A DNA stretch of 64,000 nt from Brettanomyces bruxellensis (lineage: Eukaryota; Ascomycota; Pichiomycetes; Pichiales; Pichiaceae), in the NCBI RefSeq assembly GCF_011074885.1, contig NC_054690.1, forward strand, positions 2,237,001-2,301,000, given 5' to 3'. Made by a program: the position numbers and the translations under genes. This document shows positions 63,834 to 64,000 of the stretch, piece by piece. Numbering within the stretch: the stretch's first letter is position 1; every line of letters begins with the position of its first letter. A model generated the notes under the pieces. The model did no database searches. It was not told where the DNA came from and saw only the letters and a program-made list of their open reading frames with translations.

Positions 63834-64000
63834 TTACTGTTCCAGGTGCAGCCCGTCGTCTTTCGGTTTCGTTTCCAAATCTAGACCAACTGTCGGATCC
63901 CTCTCAAAGCAAACGGCAAAAAATCCAATTCCTCCGTCAACTTTTGGCAAACTACGTACACAAGCCCCTGCACATCTCTCAGGATCATCAAAGGACTTGA
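63834..64000 (-). CDS. 3' end of a gene, possibly an RNA m5C methyltransferase (partial)
   Basis: The last 54 codons of a minus-strand frame end at a TAA (plus-strand TTA at 63834-63836) and continue beyond the window. The residues [15 protein letters not shown] resemble the GFFxAxFER ending of NOL1/NOP2/Sun methyltransferases, for example Rcm1. The frame is short, so identity is a guess. The tail is charged ([14 protein letters not shown]). Confidence 0.4.
   Translation of the reverse strand, partial: KSFDDPERCAGACVRSLPKVDGGIGFFAVCFERDPTVGLDLETKPKDDGLHLEQ

Overview
The window is nuclear DNA of a budding yeast. The evidence is spliceosomal introns with GTAAGT donors and TACTAAC branch points, a fungal Zn2Cys6 regulator, and yeast orthologues such as OCH1, CYC1, LEU5 and LYS12. 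A peroxisomal copper amine oxidase with a PTS2-like N-terminus, an alternative oxidase and a Tlo/Med2-type Mediator subunit point to the Pichiaceae. Brettanomyces/Dekkera is my best guess, from gene content alone. There are about 26 complete genes and one partial gene. Intergenic DNA is long (often 1-2 kb), AT-rich and full of short tandem repeats.

Layout. 1-9.6 kb: four minus-strand genes, LEU5-like CoA carrier, GID8-like LisH/CTLH protein, OCH1-family mannosyltransferase and SFH1 (RSC). 10.7-15.6 kb: EFB1, whose intron carries a U18/snR18 box C/D snoRNA, then a Zn2Cys6 regulator and a secreted class 3 lipase. 17.9-25.7 kb: ELP2, CYC1 and YME1, which is very GC-rich. 25.7-27.8 kb: a 2.1-kb repeat-filled convergent spacer. 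27.8-34.3 kb: IRR1/SCC3 cohesin, ATP16 (two exons) and MED2. 34.7-42 kb: amine oxidase AMO1, PRT1 (eIF3b), a mitochondrial BolA protein and a GH17 cell-wall glucanase. 44-55.4 kb: a possible Pex11-family protein, BDP1, a WD40 protein with a His-rich tail, an Ark1/Prk1 kinase and a SIZ-type SUMO ligase with a split SP-RING. 57-64 kb: a two-exon CRP1/MDG1-like CBM48 protein, EMC5, alternative oxidase, LYS12 and the 3' end of one more gene.

The genes are mainly housekeeping and are not organised as a cluster. Several are mitochondrial (LEU5, CYC1, YME1, ATP16, BolA, AOX, LYS12), which is ordinary for yeast. I found no transposon, tRNA, rRNA or CRISPR, and no clear new multi-gene system. The best leads are three spliced gene models that a single-ORF scan would miss or truncate, the intronic snoRNA, the repeat-rich convergent spacer after YME1, the YME1 composition anomaly with a changed AAA residue, the interrupted SP-RING, and a cluster of RRxS sites in BDP1.
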